Shown: positions 43,564-53,046, counted from the stretch's first letter. The stretch is 64,000 nt of DNA from Actinosynnema sp. ALI-1.44 (GCF_001984155.1 NZ_MTQO01000022.1:1-64000), one strand, 5' to 3'. Notes: generated by a model from the sequence alone, not told the origin. Numbers and translations are program-made.

Positions 43564-43684
43564 TAATTGGTATACCAGCTCCCATCTACCTCTCAATACC
43601 GTACGTGACCAGCGAGTTTCCTCCTTTTGCGAAGTGATTCCAGCACCCGGTTCTGCCAAAGTTGGTACTGGGAGGTGGTGCGCT

Positions 43685-44053
43685 GTGTCACCGACATCCA
43701 ATGACCGTGCGCACGTGCGCGCACTGTTGCAACCGGGTGAAGAGATCAGCTATTTGTTTCCGGCCTCGATGGTCGGCGGACCGTACAGCTCGTCACACTT
43801 CCTCGTCGCCGTCACCGATTCCTCGATCACCGTGCTGGACACCGGGCTGGGTGGCCGCACGAGGCCGAACGCGGTGTGGCGCAGGTATCCGAGGCACACC
43901 AAGCTAGGCCCGGTCGACCTGACGGTGATCCCCGAGTTCCAGCTCGGCGGCCGGGTGTACGAGGTGGACGAGGAGTACGTGGCGGAAATCAACGCCGCGG
44001 ACGCGGAGTGGTCGGCTGATGCCATGCCGCCGGATCCGCTGCCACACCTGTAG
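43685..44053 (+). CDS. Hypothetical protein
   Basis: A 122-residue protein. VRALLQPGEEISYLFPASMVGG...HFLVAVTDSSITVLDTG suggests a small beta-rich (PH-like) domain, and the C terminus is acidic. No signal peptide. GTG 43685 has a GGAGGTGG site eight bases upstream. The next small gene follows after 14 bp. The function is unknown. Confidence 0.78.
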   Translation: MSPTSNDRAHVRALLQPGEEISYLFPASMVGGPYSSSHFLVAVTDSSITVLDTGLGGRTRPNAVWRRYPRHTKLGPVDLTVIPEFQLGGRVYEVDEEYVAEINAADAEWSADAMPPDPLPHL

Positions 44054-44067
44054 GTAGATTGACCGCC

Positions 44068-44286
44068 GTGGAGGAAGAGTCTGAGCTCGACGACCTGATG
44101 GGCGCCGGGGACAGGGTGGCCGGGGCGCGAAAGGCGCAAATGCCGAAAGCGCGCGCGTTCTGGCACGCGGCCACCCGTGGCCGCTACTGGCCTGCGACCG
44201 TCCTCGTGGCGCTCGTGGTCGTCGGCTTGCTGATCTATTTCGCGGTCCTGCTCATCGCCGGGATGTTCGCCGGGATCGTGGAGTAG
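44068..44286 (+). CDS. Small single-helix membrane protein
   Basis: A 72-residue protein with an acidic N terminus (EEESELDDLMGAGD), a basic stretch and one transmembrane helix near the C terminus (ATVLVALVVVGLLIYFAVLLIAG). GTG 44068 is preferred, and a TTG at 44059 is in frame. The last 35 bp overlap the convergent hrpB gene. Confidence 0.65.
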   Translation: MEEESELDDLMGAGDRVAGARKAQMPKARAFWHAATRGRYWPATVLVALVVVGLLIYFAVLLIAGMFAGIVE

Positions 44287-46591
44287 CGGTCAGCGGGTCG
44301 GCAGGCCAGTCGTGTTTGGGGTACCGGCCGCGCAGCTCGGCCCGGACCTGCGGGTACCCGTTCACCCAGAACGACTCCAGGTCGTCGGTGACCGCGGCGG
44401 GGCGACCCGCGGGCGACAGCAGGTGCAGCAGCACGGTCACCTTCCCGTCCGCGATCACGGGTGCCTGGCGCCAGCCGAAGACCTCCTGCAGGCGTACGGC
44501 CAACACGGGCCGTTGGCCTTCGTAGTCCACCGTGATCCTCGATCCGGACGGCACCTCGATGCGTTCCGGCGCGAGTTCGTCCAGCCGTGTCGCGGCGGGC
44601 CACGGGAGCAACGCGCGCAACGGGTTGATCCTGGCGAGATCTCGCCGGTGGCGCGCGCCCGTCACATCCACAGTGGACAGGATGTCCGCTTCGGCGACGG
44701 ACGGCCACGGGTCGCCGATCGTCCGGTGCAGCAACGCCATCCTGGCGTGCAGCCGTGGGTCCCAGTCGAGCAGCGACAGGCCCTCGGTCCGCACGCCGTC
44801 GCGCAGGGCGGCTTCGACGGCGGCCGGATCCGGGTCGGCCAACGGCCGCTCCGACAGGGTGATCGCGCCGATCCTGCGCACCCGGCGCGCGACCACGTCG
44901 CCGTCCCAGGTCACCTCGTCCACTTCGGACACACCGACGATCTCGGCCGCCAGGTCGGCGTCGGCGGACGCGGCCAGCCGGACGCGGCCGTGTTTCTCGC
45001 CCGGTTTGCGGTCGGCGACCGCGATCGCGAGCCATTCCCTGTGGTCGAGACCCGTGCCCGGTGGCAGTTCCACCGCTGTCCCGCCGGTCATCAGGTAGAC
45101 GCGTGACTCCGCTGACCTCTTGCGGGCCAGCCGTTCCGGATACGCCAACGCGACCACTCGTGCGGGGTCGCCGGGCTCCTGCGACCGCGGCGCCAACGCT
45201 GCGAGGCGTTGTGACTCACGGCGCCAACGCTGCGAACTGCCCACCTTGCGCAGCGCGGTGTCGATGTCGACGTCGTCGGTGAGCGTGTCGTCGTCGAGCA
45301 AGGCGACCACGTCCGCGGCCTGCTTGCCGCCGTCCAGCAAGGCCCTGGCCAGTCTCGGGTGCAGGCCGACGTCGGCCATCGCGCGGCCTCGATCCGTTGG
45401 TGTGCCGTCGTTGTCCAGCGCATGGAGGTCGTGCAGGACCGACTGGCCCGCTTTGAGCGCGCCCTCCGGCGGTGCGTCCCACCACCGCAACGCGGTCCCG
45501 TCCGGCGTGCCCCAGCAGGCCAGTTCCAGCGCCAGCCGAGTCAGGTCGGCGACTTTGATCTCCGGTTCGGGATAACGCGGCAATGTCGCGTGCTCGTGCT
45601 CGGGCCAGCACCGGTACACGTGACCCGGCCCTTCTCGTCCCGCGCGGCCGGCTCGTTGATCGGCGACAGCGGCCGACGTGCGAACCGTGGCCAGCCCCGG
45701 CAGTCCGCGCCGGTGGTCGACCCTCGGCACCCTGGACTGGCCGGAGTCGACGACGGCACGCACGCCGGGCACAGTCAGGCTCGACTCCGCCACGGCGGTG
45801 GCCAGGACGACCCGTTGGTGGTTCGCCGGTTTCAGCGCCGTGTCCTGGTCCCGGGTCGCGAGGCGGCCGTGCAGCGTGACCACGTTCACGCCGTCGAGCA
45901 GTTGCCGTACCCGGTTGATCTCGGCGGCGCCGGGTAGGAACACGAGCACGTCACCGTCCGTTTCGGACAGTGCACGGCGGGTCGCGCGGGCGACGCATGC
46001 CTCAAGTCGCTCGCCACGCATCGGCGGGAGATAGGTCGTTCCTGTCGGGAACGTGCGGGCGTCGACCGTCAGAACCGGGGCGTCGCCGAGCAGTTCGGCC
46101 AGCCGCTGCGCGGCCACGGTCGCACTCGTGGCCAGCAGTTTCAGCTCCGGCCGCAGCGCCATCGCGTCGGTCACCAGCGCGAGCAGCAGGTCGGCGTCCA
46201 GGTGCCGTTCGTGGCACTCGTCGAGCATCACGACATCGACACCGGACAGTTCGGGGTCGTGCTGGATCCGCCGGACGAGCAGGCCGGACGTGACCACCTC
46301 GATCCGGGTGTCCTTCGACGTCCTGCGGTCGCCGCGCACGGCGTACCCGACCGTGCGGCCGACCGGCTCGCCCAGCAGCGACGCCATCCTGGCCGCCGCC
46401 GCGCGGGCGGCCAGCCTGCGCGGCTCGGCCACCACGATCCGGCCCTCCAGTGACGGATCCAGCAGTGCCAACGGAACCACTGTGGTCTTGCCCGTGCCCG
46501 GCGGCGCCACCAGGATCGTCGTGCCGTGGTCGGTCAGCGCTCGGGTCAGGTCCGGCAGGACGGCCCGGATCGGCAGATCGGGAAGGTTCAT
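44252..46591 (-). CDS. hrpB: ATP-dependent helicase HrpB
   Basis: A 779-residue DExH helicase. Walker A is APPGTGKT (29-36), motif Ib lies in the VVTSGLLVRRIQ region, the DECH box is MLDECHERH, SAT is in LLATSATV, and motifs V/VI are VVLATAVAESSLTVPGV and QRAGRAGREGPGHVYR. The C-terminal HrpB-specific domain ends with FWVNGYPQVRAELRGRYPKHDWPADP. The cellular role in bacteria is poorly defined (RNA helicase-like). Length matches the family. Confidence 0.95.
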   Translation of the reverse strand: MNLPDLPIRAVLPDLTRALTDHGTTILVAPPGTGKTTVVPLALLDPSLEGRIVVAEPRRLAARAAAARMASLLGEPVGRTVGYAVRGDRRTSKDTRIEVVTSGLLVRRIQHDPELSGVDVVMLDECHERHLDADLLLALVTDAMALRPELKLLATSATVAAQRLAELLGDAPVLTVDARTFPTGTTYLPPMRGERLEACVARATRRALSETDGDVLVFLPGAAEINRVRQLLDGVNVVTLHGRLATRDQDTALKPANHQRVVLATAVAESSLTVPGVRAVVDSGQSRVPRVDHRRGLPGLATVRTSAAVADQRAGRAGREGPGHVYRCWPEHEHATLPRYPEPEIKVADLTRLALELACWGTPDGTALRWWDAPPEGALKAGQSVLHDLHALDNDGTPTDRGRAMADVGLHPRLARALLDGGKQAADVVALLDDDTLTDDVDIDTALRKVGSSQRWRRESQRLAALAPRSQEPGDPARVVALAYPERLARKRSAESRVYLMTGGTAVELPPGTGLDHREWLAIAVADRKPGEKHGRVRLAASADADLAAEIVGVSEVDEVTWDGDVVARRVRRIGAITLSERPLADPDPAAVEAALRDGVRTEGLSLLDWDPRLHARMALLHRTIGDPWPSVAEADILSTVDVTGARHRRDLARINPLRALLPWPAATRLDELAPERIEVPSGSRITVDYEGQRPVLAVRLQEVFGWRQAPVIADGKVTVLLHLLSPAGRPAAVTDDLESFWVNGYPQVRAELRGRYPKHDWPADPLTATPRSRRTSRR

Positions 46592-46601
46592 GCGGGCGGA
46601 T

Positions 46602-46637
46602 CACGTCGCTTCGGTCACGTCGATTCGGTTACGTCGG
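46602..46637. repeat. 14-bp direct repeats upstream of hrpB
   Basis: CACGTCGCTTCGGT (46602), CACGTCGATTCGGT (46616) and a partial TACGTCGG (46630) follow one another without gaps in the 110-bp divergent promoter region between hrpB and the MauE gene. Confidence 0.55.
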
Positions 46638-46701
46638 GAACTCGCCTGGCGGGTGTTCGTCGCTCAGGTAACCCTCAGTTTGCCCGGGTATCGTCCGTCG
46701 C

Positions 46702-47205
46702 GTGGTTCGACCGTCACCTCGTGTGCTTGACGGGATCGGCACAGTGGCGCGGCTCGGGCTGGCGGCTGTGTGGTTCGTGTCGGGCGCGATCAAGGCAGCA
46801 GACCTGAACCAGGCCTACATCGCGGTGCAGGCGTATGACCTATTGCCGCAAGGCGTGGTCAGTGTCGTGGCGGCGGCCGTGCCGTTCATCGAGATCGCAC
46901 TCGGCCTGCTCCTGCTGCTCGGACTGGGCACGCGGCTGGTCGCGGTGCTGTCGGCGGTCGTGATGCTCGGGTTCGTCATCGCGATCTCGCAGGCGTGGGC
47001 CCGCGGGCTGACCATCGACTGCGGCTGCTTCGGCGGCGGCGGGCAGGTGACCGCGAGCGAGACGGCGTATCCACAGGAGATCGCACGGGATATCGGGTTC
47101 CTGGTGCTGATGGGCTGGCTGATCGTCCGCCCGCGTACCTGGCTGTCCATGGACGGCTGGCTGACCAGGCGCCCGGCTGAAGCGGCAGTAGTGGGAGAGG
47201 ACTGA
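46702..47205 (+). CDS. MauE/DoxX-family membrane protein
   Basis: A 167-residue protein with four predicted helices (WFVSGAIKAADLNQAY at the end of the first) and the MauE cysteine motif LTIDCGCFGGGG between helices 3 and 4. MauE-type proteins pass electrons for disulfide formation. The gene is 6 bp upstream of a DsbA-like gene, which supports a redox partnership. GTG 46702. Confidence 0.88.
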   Translation: MVRPSPRVLDGIGTVARLGLAAVWFVSGAIKAADLNQAYIAVQAYDLLPQGVVSVVAAAVPFIEIALGLLLLLGLGTRLVAVLSAVVMLGFVIAISQAWARGLTIDCGCFGGGGQVTASETAYPQEIARDIGFLVLMGWLIVRPRTWLSMDGWLTRRPAEAAVVGED

Positions 47206-47210
47206 AGGAC

Positions 47211-48014
47211 GTGGGAGGAGCCCAGCGCAACGCGCGCAAGCGCAAGCAGGAGCTCGCCGCGCAGCGGGCGGTACTGGCCGCGCGCAAGGCAAAGAGCGAC
47301 CGCAACAAGATCATCATCACCGTGGCGGTCGTCGTGGTGATCGCGGCGGCGGTGGTGACCGGCATCCTGATCACCAACAACCAGAAGAACAAGACCGAGG
47401 GCATGCAGATCCCGGTCAACAAGGCCTCCGAGCAGGTGCAGGTCAAACGCGACGGCGCGACCGTGCTGGTCGGCAAGGACAGCGCGAAGGTGACCCTGGA
47501 TGTCTACGAGGACTTCCTCTGCCCGGCGTGCGGTCAGTTCGAGGGCGCGTACGCCACGCAGATCGACAAGAAGGTCGAAGAGGGCTCGGTCCGCGTCCGC
47601 TACCACATGCTCACCCTGCTCAACGACCGCTCCGACCCGCCCGGCTACTCGCTCGACTCCGCGAACGCCGCGCTGCTGGCCGCCGACGAGGGCAAGTTCC
47701 CCGCGTTCCACGCGAGCCTGTTCAAGGCCCAGCCGGAAGAGGGCGCGCGCGGCTACGACAAGGACCAGTTGATCAAACTGGGCCAGGACATCGGCATCGA
47801 CTCGCCCGCGTTCGCCGACGGCGTGCGCACCGGCAAGTACAACCAGATCGTCGAGGACGCCTACCAGCAGGTCGCCAAGGACCCGAAGCTCCAGCAGGAC
47901 TTCGGCAAGGGCCAGCGCGGCTTCGGCACGCCCACCCTCGCCGTCGACGGCCGGATCGTGCAGACCGACGACCCGGAGTGGTTGAACAAGCTCACGTCAC
48001 AGCAGACCGGCTAG
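47211..48014 (+). CDS. DsbA-like membrane-anchored thioredoxin-fold oxidoreductase
   Basis: A 267-residue protein. A basic N terminus precedes one anchor helix (about 33-55), followed by an extracytoplasmic thioredoxin fold with C104-P-A-C107 (EDFLCPACGQFE) and a helical insertion (residues about 130-210). The cis-Pro loop is GFGTPTLAVDG. It introduces disulfides into exported proteins, probably re-oxidised by the adjacent MauE-type protein. GTG 47211. Its last 18 bp overlap the convergent PaaK-type gene. Confidence 0.92.
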   Translation: MGGAQRNARKRKQELAAQRAVLAARKAKSDRNKIIITVAVVVVIAAAVVTGILITNNQKNKTEGMQIPVNKASEQVQVKRDGATVLVGKDSAKVTLDVYEDFLCPACGQFEGAYATQIDKKVEEGSVRVRYHMLTLLNDRSDPPGYSLDSANAALLAADEGKFPAFHASLFKAQPEEGARGYDKDQLIKLGQDIGIDSPAFADGVRTGKYNQIVEDAYQQVAKDPKLQQDFGKGQRGFGTPTLAVDGRIVQTDDPEWLNKLTSQQTG

Positions 48015-49316
48015 CGGCGGTTCACCCTGGTTCCAGCGAGCCAGGCGGCGTGCCTTGCCCACCTCGGTACGGGGCACGCTGCCTGGCTCGAGTGCTGTCA
48101 CAGCACAGGTGATGCCCAGCCGTTCCCGCAGCGCCACCACGAGATCTCGCTCAAGCGCGGCCGTGTTCACGCTGTCGGTGAACGGTTCGACCGCGACCCG
48201 CAGTTCGCTGCGCCGCGGGTCCCTGCGGTCCTCGACGACGAGGTAGTGCGGGCTGACCCGCTCGTCGGCGAGCAGGACAGCCTCGACCTCGGTGGGGAAC
48301 ACGTTGACGCCACGGATGATGAGCATGTCGTCCGTGCGGCCCTTGAGCTTGCTCATCCGCTTGAGGGTCCGCGGACTACCGGGAACGGGGTCGGCGAGCG
48401 CGGCGACGTCACCTGTGCGGTAGCGGATGAGCGGCATCCCGGTCTTGGTGAGCGTGGTGAACACCAACTCGCCCGGTGTGCCGTCCGGGACGGGAACGCC
48501 CTGCGCGTCGACGGCTTCGACGAGGAAATGATCCTCGGCGACGTTGAGCATGCCCGCGGAATCCAGCGACTCGCACGCCACCCCAGGCCCGATGATCTCC
48601 GAAAGCCCGTAGATGTCCAACGCACGGATGTCCAGCAAGCCCTCGATCTGCGCCCGCATCTCGTCGGTCCACGGCTCGGCGCCGAAAACACCGACCTTGA
48701 GCGACGTCGGCTCGCCTTTGAGCGCCTCGCCGAGATGGATCGCGTACGACGGCGTGCACGTGAGGACATCCGGCCGGAGATCCTGGATGAGTCGGATCTG
48801 CCGATCGGTCATCCCACCGGAAACGGGGATGACGGTAGCGCCCAGGTGCATGCCCCCGTGGTGCACGCCGAGGCCGCCGGTGAACAGCCCGTAGCCGTAC
48901 CCGTTGTGGATGACACTCCGCCGCGTCGCCCCCGCCCCGCCGAGCGCCCGCGCCATCACACTGGCCCACACCTCGATGTCGGAAGCGGTGTACGGGATGA
49001 GCGTCGGCCGGCCGCCGGTGCCGGAGCTGCCGTGCACACAGACAATGTCGTCGGACGCCTGCAACCCGGACGGGTAGTTCTCCCAGATGTCGGCCTTGGA
49101 GATAGTCGGCAGCCCAGGCAGGTCGTCGAGTGTGACATCCGTCCCACTGCCGACACCCGCCGCCCGCAACCGCTCGGCCTGGAGGTTCCCCGTCGCCAGC
49201 ACCCGGTCGATCACCCGTCCCAACCGGCGCTCCTGCACCAGCCGTCGCCGCTCGGGAGCGATCCCCTCGGCATCCGCGTCCACCAGGGGCACAACCACGT
49301 CATCTGCGCTGATCAC
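47997..49316 (-). CDS. Phenylacetate-CoA ligase-like adenylate-forming enzyme (PaaK family)
   Basis: A 439-residue ANL-superfamily enzyme. The phosphate loop is VHGSSGTGGRPTLIPYT (about 94-110), an adenine-binding block is IYGLSEIIGPGVACE, RYRTGDVAAL is the conserved Asp region and GRTDDMLIIRGVNVFPTEVE the hinge of the C-terminal domain. Members activate aryl or acyl acids to CoA thioesters. No phenylacetate degradation genes are nearby, so the substrate is open. Confidence 0.9.
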   Translation of the reverse strand: MISADDVVVPLVDADAEGIAPERRRLVQERRLGRVIDRVLATGNLQAERLRAAGVGSGTDVTLDDLPGLPTISKADIWENYPSGLQASDDIVCVHGSSGTGGRPTLIPYTASDIEVWASVMARALGGAGATRRSVIHNGYGYGLFTGGLGVHHGGMHLGATVIPVSGGMTDRQIRLIQDLRPDVLTCTPSYAIHLGEALKGEPTSLKVGVFGAEPWTDEMRAQIEGLLDIRALDIYGLSEIIGPGVACESLDSAGMLNVAEDHFLVEAVDAQGVPVPDGTPGELVFTTLTKTGMPLIRYRTGDVAALADPVPGSPRTLKRMSKLKGRTDDMLIIRGVNVFPTEVEAVLLADERVSPHYLVVEDRRDPRRSELRVAVEPFTDSVNTAALERDLVVALRERLGITCAVTALEPGSVPRTEVGKARRLARWNQGEPPLAGLL

Positions 49317-49414
49317 AGCAACGGTCTAGCACCCCCGTGCCCAGAACGCGACCCCCGGTTCCACTGCGTCATAGCGGGTCATGTACGGTATCCAAGCACT
49401 CGAAAGAGCGCGGC

Positions 49415-49487
49415 GGGGCTGTAGCGCAGTTGGTAGCGCACCACACTGGCAGTGTGGGGGTCAGGGGTTCGAATCCCCTCAGCTCCA
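49415..49487 (+). tRNA. tRNA-Ala (GGC)
   Basis: A complete cloverleaf with anticodon GGC in the CTGGCAG loop. Acceptor stem GGGGCTG / CAGCTCC includes the G3-U70 pair that is the alanine identity element. The CCA is not encoded. It marks the left edge of the accessory region. Confidence 0.95.
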
Positions 49488-49505
49488 CAGTTGTTGAAAT
49501 TTCGA

Positions 49506-49552
49506 AAATCAGCCTCCGACCTGCATGGACAGGTTTGGGGCTGATCTTTTTC
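49506..49552 (+). terminator. Terminator of tRNA-Ala
   Basis: ATCAGCC pairs with GGCTGAT, with an inner CTG/CAG stem, and a T-run (CTTTTTCT) follows. Nothing else is recognised between 49553 and 49862. Confidence 0.8.
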
Positions 49553-49862
49553 TGTGCCCTAAGTGGATGATCGGTGACGGATCTAGAGCAGATCTGGAGC
49601 ACGGTGATCAACACCGCGAAACAGGGTCACCCGCCTGCTCCAGGATGTCGACGTGAATCTTTGCGTCGGCTGCTGCCGACGTGGTGGTCCTGATCAGGGT
49701 GTGGGTCCGGTATGGCCGCCACGCTCGTCGTGTCGGCGACGTTGGGCCGTTTACAACGGCAGTCAGGATGATTCGTGAACCGGCTGTAACAGGCGCGACG
49801 CCCCGGTGACCTACATTGACGGCGTCGTGTAACAGTGTCAACTAACTATATCTGGCGACCCC

Positions 49863-50171
49863 CAGGTCGAGAGGCTCATCGCTGGCTACCAGGCCGGAGC
49901 AGCGGTGCACGAACTGGCCGACCAGTTCGAGATCGACCGCAAGACAGTCAGCTGAACACTCCGACGGCACCACATACCGATGCGCCGCACCGGCCTACTA
50001 CCCGAACTAGTCAACGAGGCCGCACGACCCTACGAAGCCGGATGGTCCACAGCACAGATCGCCGAACGCATGAACACCGACCAACGAACGGTACAGCGCG
50101 GCTCGGCGAGCAAGGGGTCACCATACGTGGAAGGCACGAGCCACCGCGATCTTGAACAACCGGATCGCTGA
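49863..50171 (+). pseudogene. Interrupted HTH gene (recombinase-type double HTH)
   Basis: A single frame encodes VERLIAGYQAGAAVHELADQFEIDRKTVS, a TGA stop at 49953-49955, then TLRRHHIPMRRTGLLPELVNEAARPYEAG and STAQIAERMNTDQRTVQRG. Two successive HTH units of this kind are typical of small actinobacterial proteins and of the C terminus of serine recombinases. The nonsense codon and the lack of an N-terminal catalytic domain indicate a remnant. Confidence 0.6.
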
Positions 50172-50293
50172 CGTCCGATTGGACGCTGGCATGTACTGCA
50201 ACGTGGCTTCGACGTCTGGCTCAGAAAGTGTCGGACCTTACCGCTAGGGTCACGTCCCATGAGCCGTACGGCCACGTCGAAAGGAAGCGGCAC

Positions 50294-51901
50294 ATGGCAG
50301 GCAGTGTGGCATCGGTGCGGGCGCTACACACCGGCACGGAGAGTCTGATCGACCTGGCACGTCGGATCAAGAGTGGTGACATCCTGCTGCCCAAGTTCCA
50401 GCGCGAATTCGTGTGGAACCGCAAGCAGGTTCTGGAACTGCTGGATTCCGTGGCGCGCGACTATCCGATCGGGAGCGTACTGCTATGGCAGAGCCGCGAG
50501 GAGTTGGCCAGCGACCGCGCGATTGCCAACCTGGAGGTGGCTGATCCACGGGAAGACTACCCACGCAACTACCTCCTCGACGGGCAGCAGCGATTGTCCA
50601 CGATTTGCGGGGCGCTGTACTGGACGCCTGAAGGCAACCCAGACAGCTATTGGAACATCGTTTACGACCTCGCCACTGAGGAGTTCGCCCACGCCTCCAC
50701 AATTGAGAACCCTCCAGTGCACCAAATCCCCGCACGGCTACTGTCCGACGGAGCCGCCTTCTTCCGGTGTCCAGGGGCGAATCTCGATGAGTACCGGGAC
50801 CGAGCCGACGCACTGTACAGGCGCTTCCAGGACTACAAGATCGCGGTCGCCACTATCAAAGACATGGACATCGATGAGGTGGCGCGAGTCTTTGAGCGGA
50901 TCAACAGCACCGCGACCACGCTTACCATCGCCGACCTGATCCGTGCCGCGACCTGGACCCGCGACTTCGACTTGGCCGACCTGCTTGACAACGCCTCGCT
51001 TAGTCTCGCACCGAAGCGCTTCGACACCGTCGAGCCCCCGACCCTCCTCCGCATCATTGCCGCTGCGGCCGGACATGGGTATGACCGCGAGGACATCGAC
51101 AAACTGCGCCGCCACAGTGCGGCCGAACTGCGTGAGATCATCACCAAGGCGTCCGAGGGAGCGCGCCGTGCGGCAGACTTCCTCGCTACCGACCTCACGC
51201 TGCCCAGCGCCGTGGCATTGCCCTACCAGAACCAGTTCACTGTCCTCGCTGACCTGTTCCACCGCATCGACAAACCGACTCCCTCTCAGATCGACGCACT
51301 CAAACGCTGGTTCTGGCGCACCTCGTTCACTGGCTACTTCAGCGGCTGGTCGGGACGGCAAATGATCGTGATCCGGGACGCGATCAGGGCGTTCGCCGCA
51401 GGCGCTATGGCAGACCTTCCGTCAGCGACCAGCATGCCCACCGTTGACGTGTGGAAGCGCACCCGATTCCGTCAGGGAGCAGCGTTCTCGAAGGCGCACG
51501 CGCTCCTACTCGCACGCGAACGGCCAGTCGACCTCCGCTCTGGCCGCCCGATCGACGTAGGCAAGGCGCTGTCGTGGAGTAACGATAAGGAGTACCACCA
51601 CTTCTTTCCCCAGGCATACCTGAAAAAGCAAGGCTACAGCGACGCCGCCATCAACTCGGTGGCGAACATCATCATGCTCACCTCGATCACCAATATCCAC
51701 ATCTCCGACCAGCGCCCCTCCGAGTATCTCCAGGACCTGATCGACATGCACGGGGAAGACACCGTCCGCGTACATTGCACGGCTAGCCTCGTCCCGAGCG
51801 CTGCGTTCGACGCCGCATTGGCCAACGACTATGACACGTTTCTCTCGGAGAGAGCCTCATTGCTCTGCGACAGCGCGCGAAAGCTGGCTGCCGATCTTTG
51901 A
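50294..51901 (+). CDS. DUF262/DUF1524 fusion protein (GmrSD-type type IV restriction)
   Basis: A 535-residue protein. The N-terminal DUF262 domain has DGQQR (96-100) in YLLDGQQRLSTICG, the ParB-like nucleotide-binding motif, and LPKFQREFVWNRKQVLELLDS at its start. The C-terminal DUF1524 domain has the HNH-like nuclease core with EYHHFFPQAYL (433 onward) and NIIMLTSITNIHISDQRPSEYL. This is GmrS and GmrD in one chain, an NTP-dependent enzyme that cuts modified phage DNA. ATG 50294 has AAGGAA seven bases upstream. It converges with hsdS (2-bp gap). Confidence 0.85.
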   Translation: MAGSVASVRALHTGTESLIDLARRIKSGDILLPKFQREFVWNRKQVLELLDSVARDYPIGSVLLWQSREELASDRAIANLEVADPREDYPRNYLLDGQQRLSTICGALYWTPEGNPDSYWNIVYDLATEEFAHASTIENPPVHQIPARLLSDGAAFFRCPGANLDEYRDRADALYRRFQDYKIAVATIKDMDIDEVARVFERINSTATTLTIADLIRAATWTRDFDLADLLDNASLSLAPKRFDTVEPPTLLRIIAAAAGHGYDREDIDKLRRHSAAELREIITKASEGARRAADFLATDLTLPSAVALPYQNQFTVLADLFHRIDKPTPSQIDALKRWFWRTSFTGYFSGWSGRQMIVIRDAIRAFAAGAMADLPSATSMPTVDVWKRTRFRQGAAFSKAHALLLARERPVDLRSGRPIDVGKALSWSNDKEYHHFFPQAYLKKQGYSDAAINSVANIIMLTSITNIHISDQRPSEYLQDLIDMHGEDTVRVHCTASLVPSAAFDAALANDYDTFLSERASLLCDSARKLAADL

Positions 51902-51903
51902 AG

Positions 51904-53046
51904 CTATAGCTTCCCAGTGAACGCGGCATTCAGCAGAGATACCCGGCATGCCTCGGCACGTTGCTCGTACTCGGAGCCGAAGCGCTGTGAGATTTGCTCG
52001 GCAGTCAGCAGCATGCGTGCGATCCGCTGCTGCTCCGGAAGTGGTGGCAGAGGGATCTGAGCGGCATGAAAAGACTTGATGCCAAGAGTCTTATTCCGCC
52101 CTGCGCCGCCCGGCGAACAACGCCGTAGCACTTCGAGACCAGATACGCTGAGGAAGAAGAACCGCAGGTAATCGGCGTCGGCCACCGCGTCATCAAGAAC
52201 ATAAGTCATGAATCTATGTGAACCAACCCGGCCTTGTTCGGCCTCTGCCGCGCGCGCCACGGCCCCCTCCCAAGCGAACACGCTGCTGAACAACAAGTCA
52301 CCCGCCTCGATTGCGAATATCTTCTTCGTCCCCAGAGACTGTCCAGTGACAGATGGCTTATGGAAGACGCCTCTGCCAAATGATCGGAGCCCTATCTCTC
52401 GATAAACGGCATCCGGCTCGACACGCACCGATCGACGCTTCAACTCCATGATAGAGCCGACCGTTCGCATAGTAGGATTTGACGCATGCGCAATCAATGA
52501 TTCCTGGAGTGCTTTGTAGGATACTTGCGCATTCCTTCGAAGACTACCAGCTTGAGTGAGCTTACTCATCGCCTCATCGAGTTTTGCCGCGACTCGACAT
52601 TGTTCCTCGATGCTAGGGAGAGGCACTTTGATTGCGAGGAACTGGGTTGGAGTCGTACGCTTACGTCGGGCCATCGAACCTTGTGTGACTAGTTGGCTCC
52701 GAAGCTTCGGCCACGTGACCAGGTGGGCGATATATCGAGGATCGTGATCGTCCTTGTTAACATTAAACACGGGATATTCTGACGATACATAGGTACCATC
52801 AAAGGACTCATCGACGAACGCGATGGCGCCTTCCCATGCTCCAAGCTTGCTCATGGTTACCTGACCAGCCGAGAGGCGACTCAGGGTATCATAGGCAGTT
52901 TGAGAGCCATTGATAGTTGCTCTACGAATCAACCCTTTCCCAAAACTGTACACACCTGCGATTCTATATTGTTGATCATCTATCACCCGTTCCGATGCGT
53001 CCACCAAAGAGAGCGCTTCACTCAGTGGCCGATTTGAATAAATCAT
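51904..53046 (-). CDS. hsdS: Type I restriction-modification specificity subunit
   Basis: A 380-residue protein with two target-recognition domains, each followed by the conserved helix start: PLPSIEEQCRVAAKLDEAM (about 142) and PLPPLPEQQRIARMLLTAE (about 333). Each half recognises one part of a bipartite DNA site. The gene is clearly lower in GC than the backbone, usual for fast-evolving specificity genes. ATG overlaps the hsdM stop (ATGA). Confidence 0.93.
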   Translation of the reverse strand: MIYSNRPLSEALSLVDASERVIDDQQYRIAGVYSFGKGLIRRATINGSQTAYDTLSRLSAGQVTMSKLGAWEGAIAFVDESFDGTYVSSEYPVFNVNKDDHDPRYIAHLVTWPKLRSQLVTQGSMARRKRTTPTQFLAIKVPLPSIEEQCRVAAKLDEAMSKLTQAGSLRRNAQVSYKALQESLIAHASNPTMRTVGSIMELKRRSVRVEPDAVYREIGLRSFGRGVFHKPSVTGQSLGTKKIFAIEAGDLLFSSVFAWEGAVARAAEAEQGRVGSHRFMTYVLDDAVADADYLRFFFLSVSGLEVLRRCSPGGAGRNKTLGIKSFHAAQIPLPPLPEQQRIARMLLTAEQISQRFGSEYEQRAEACRVSLLNAAFTGKL

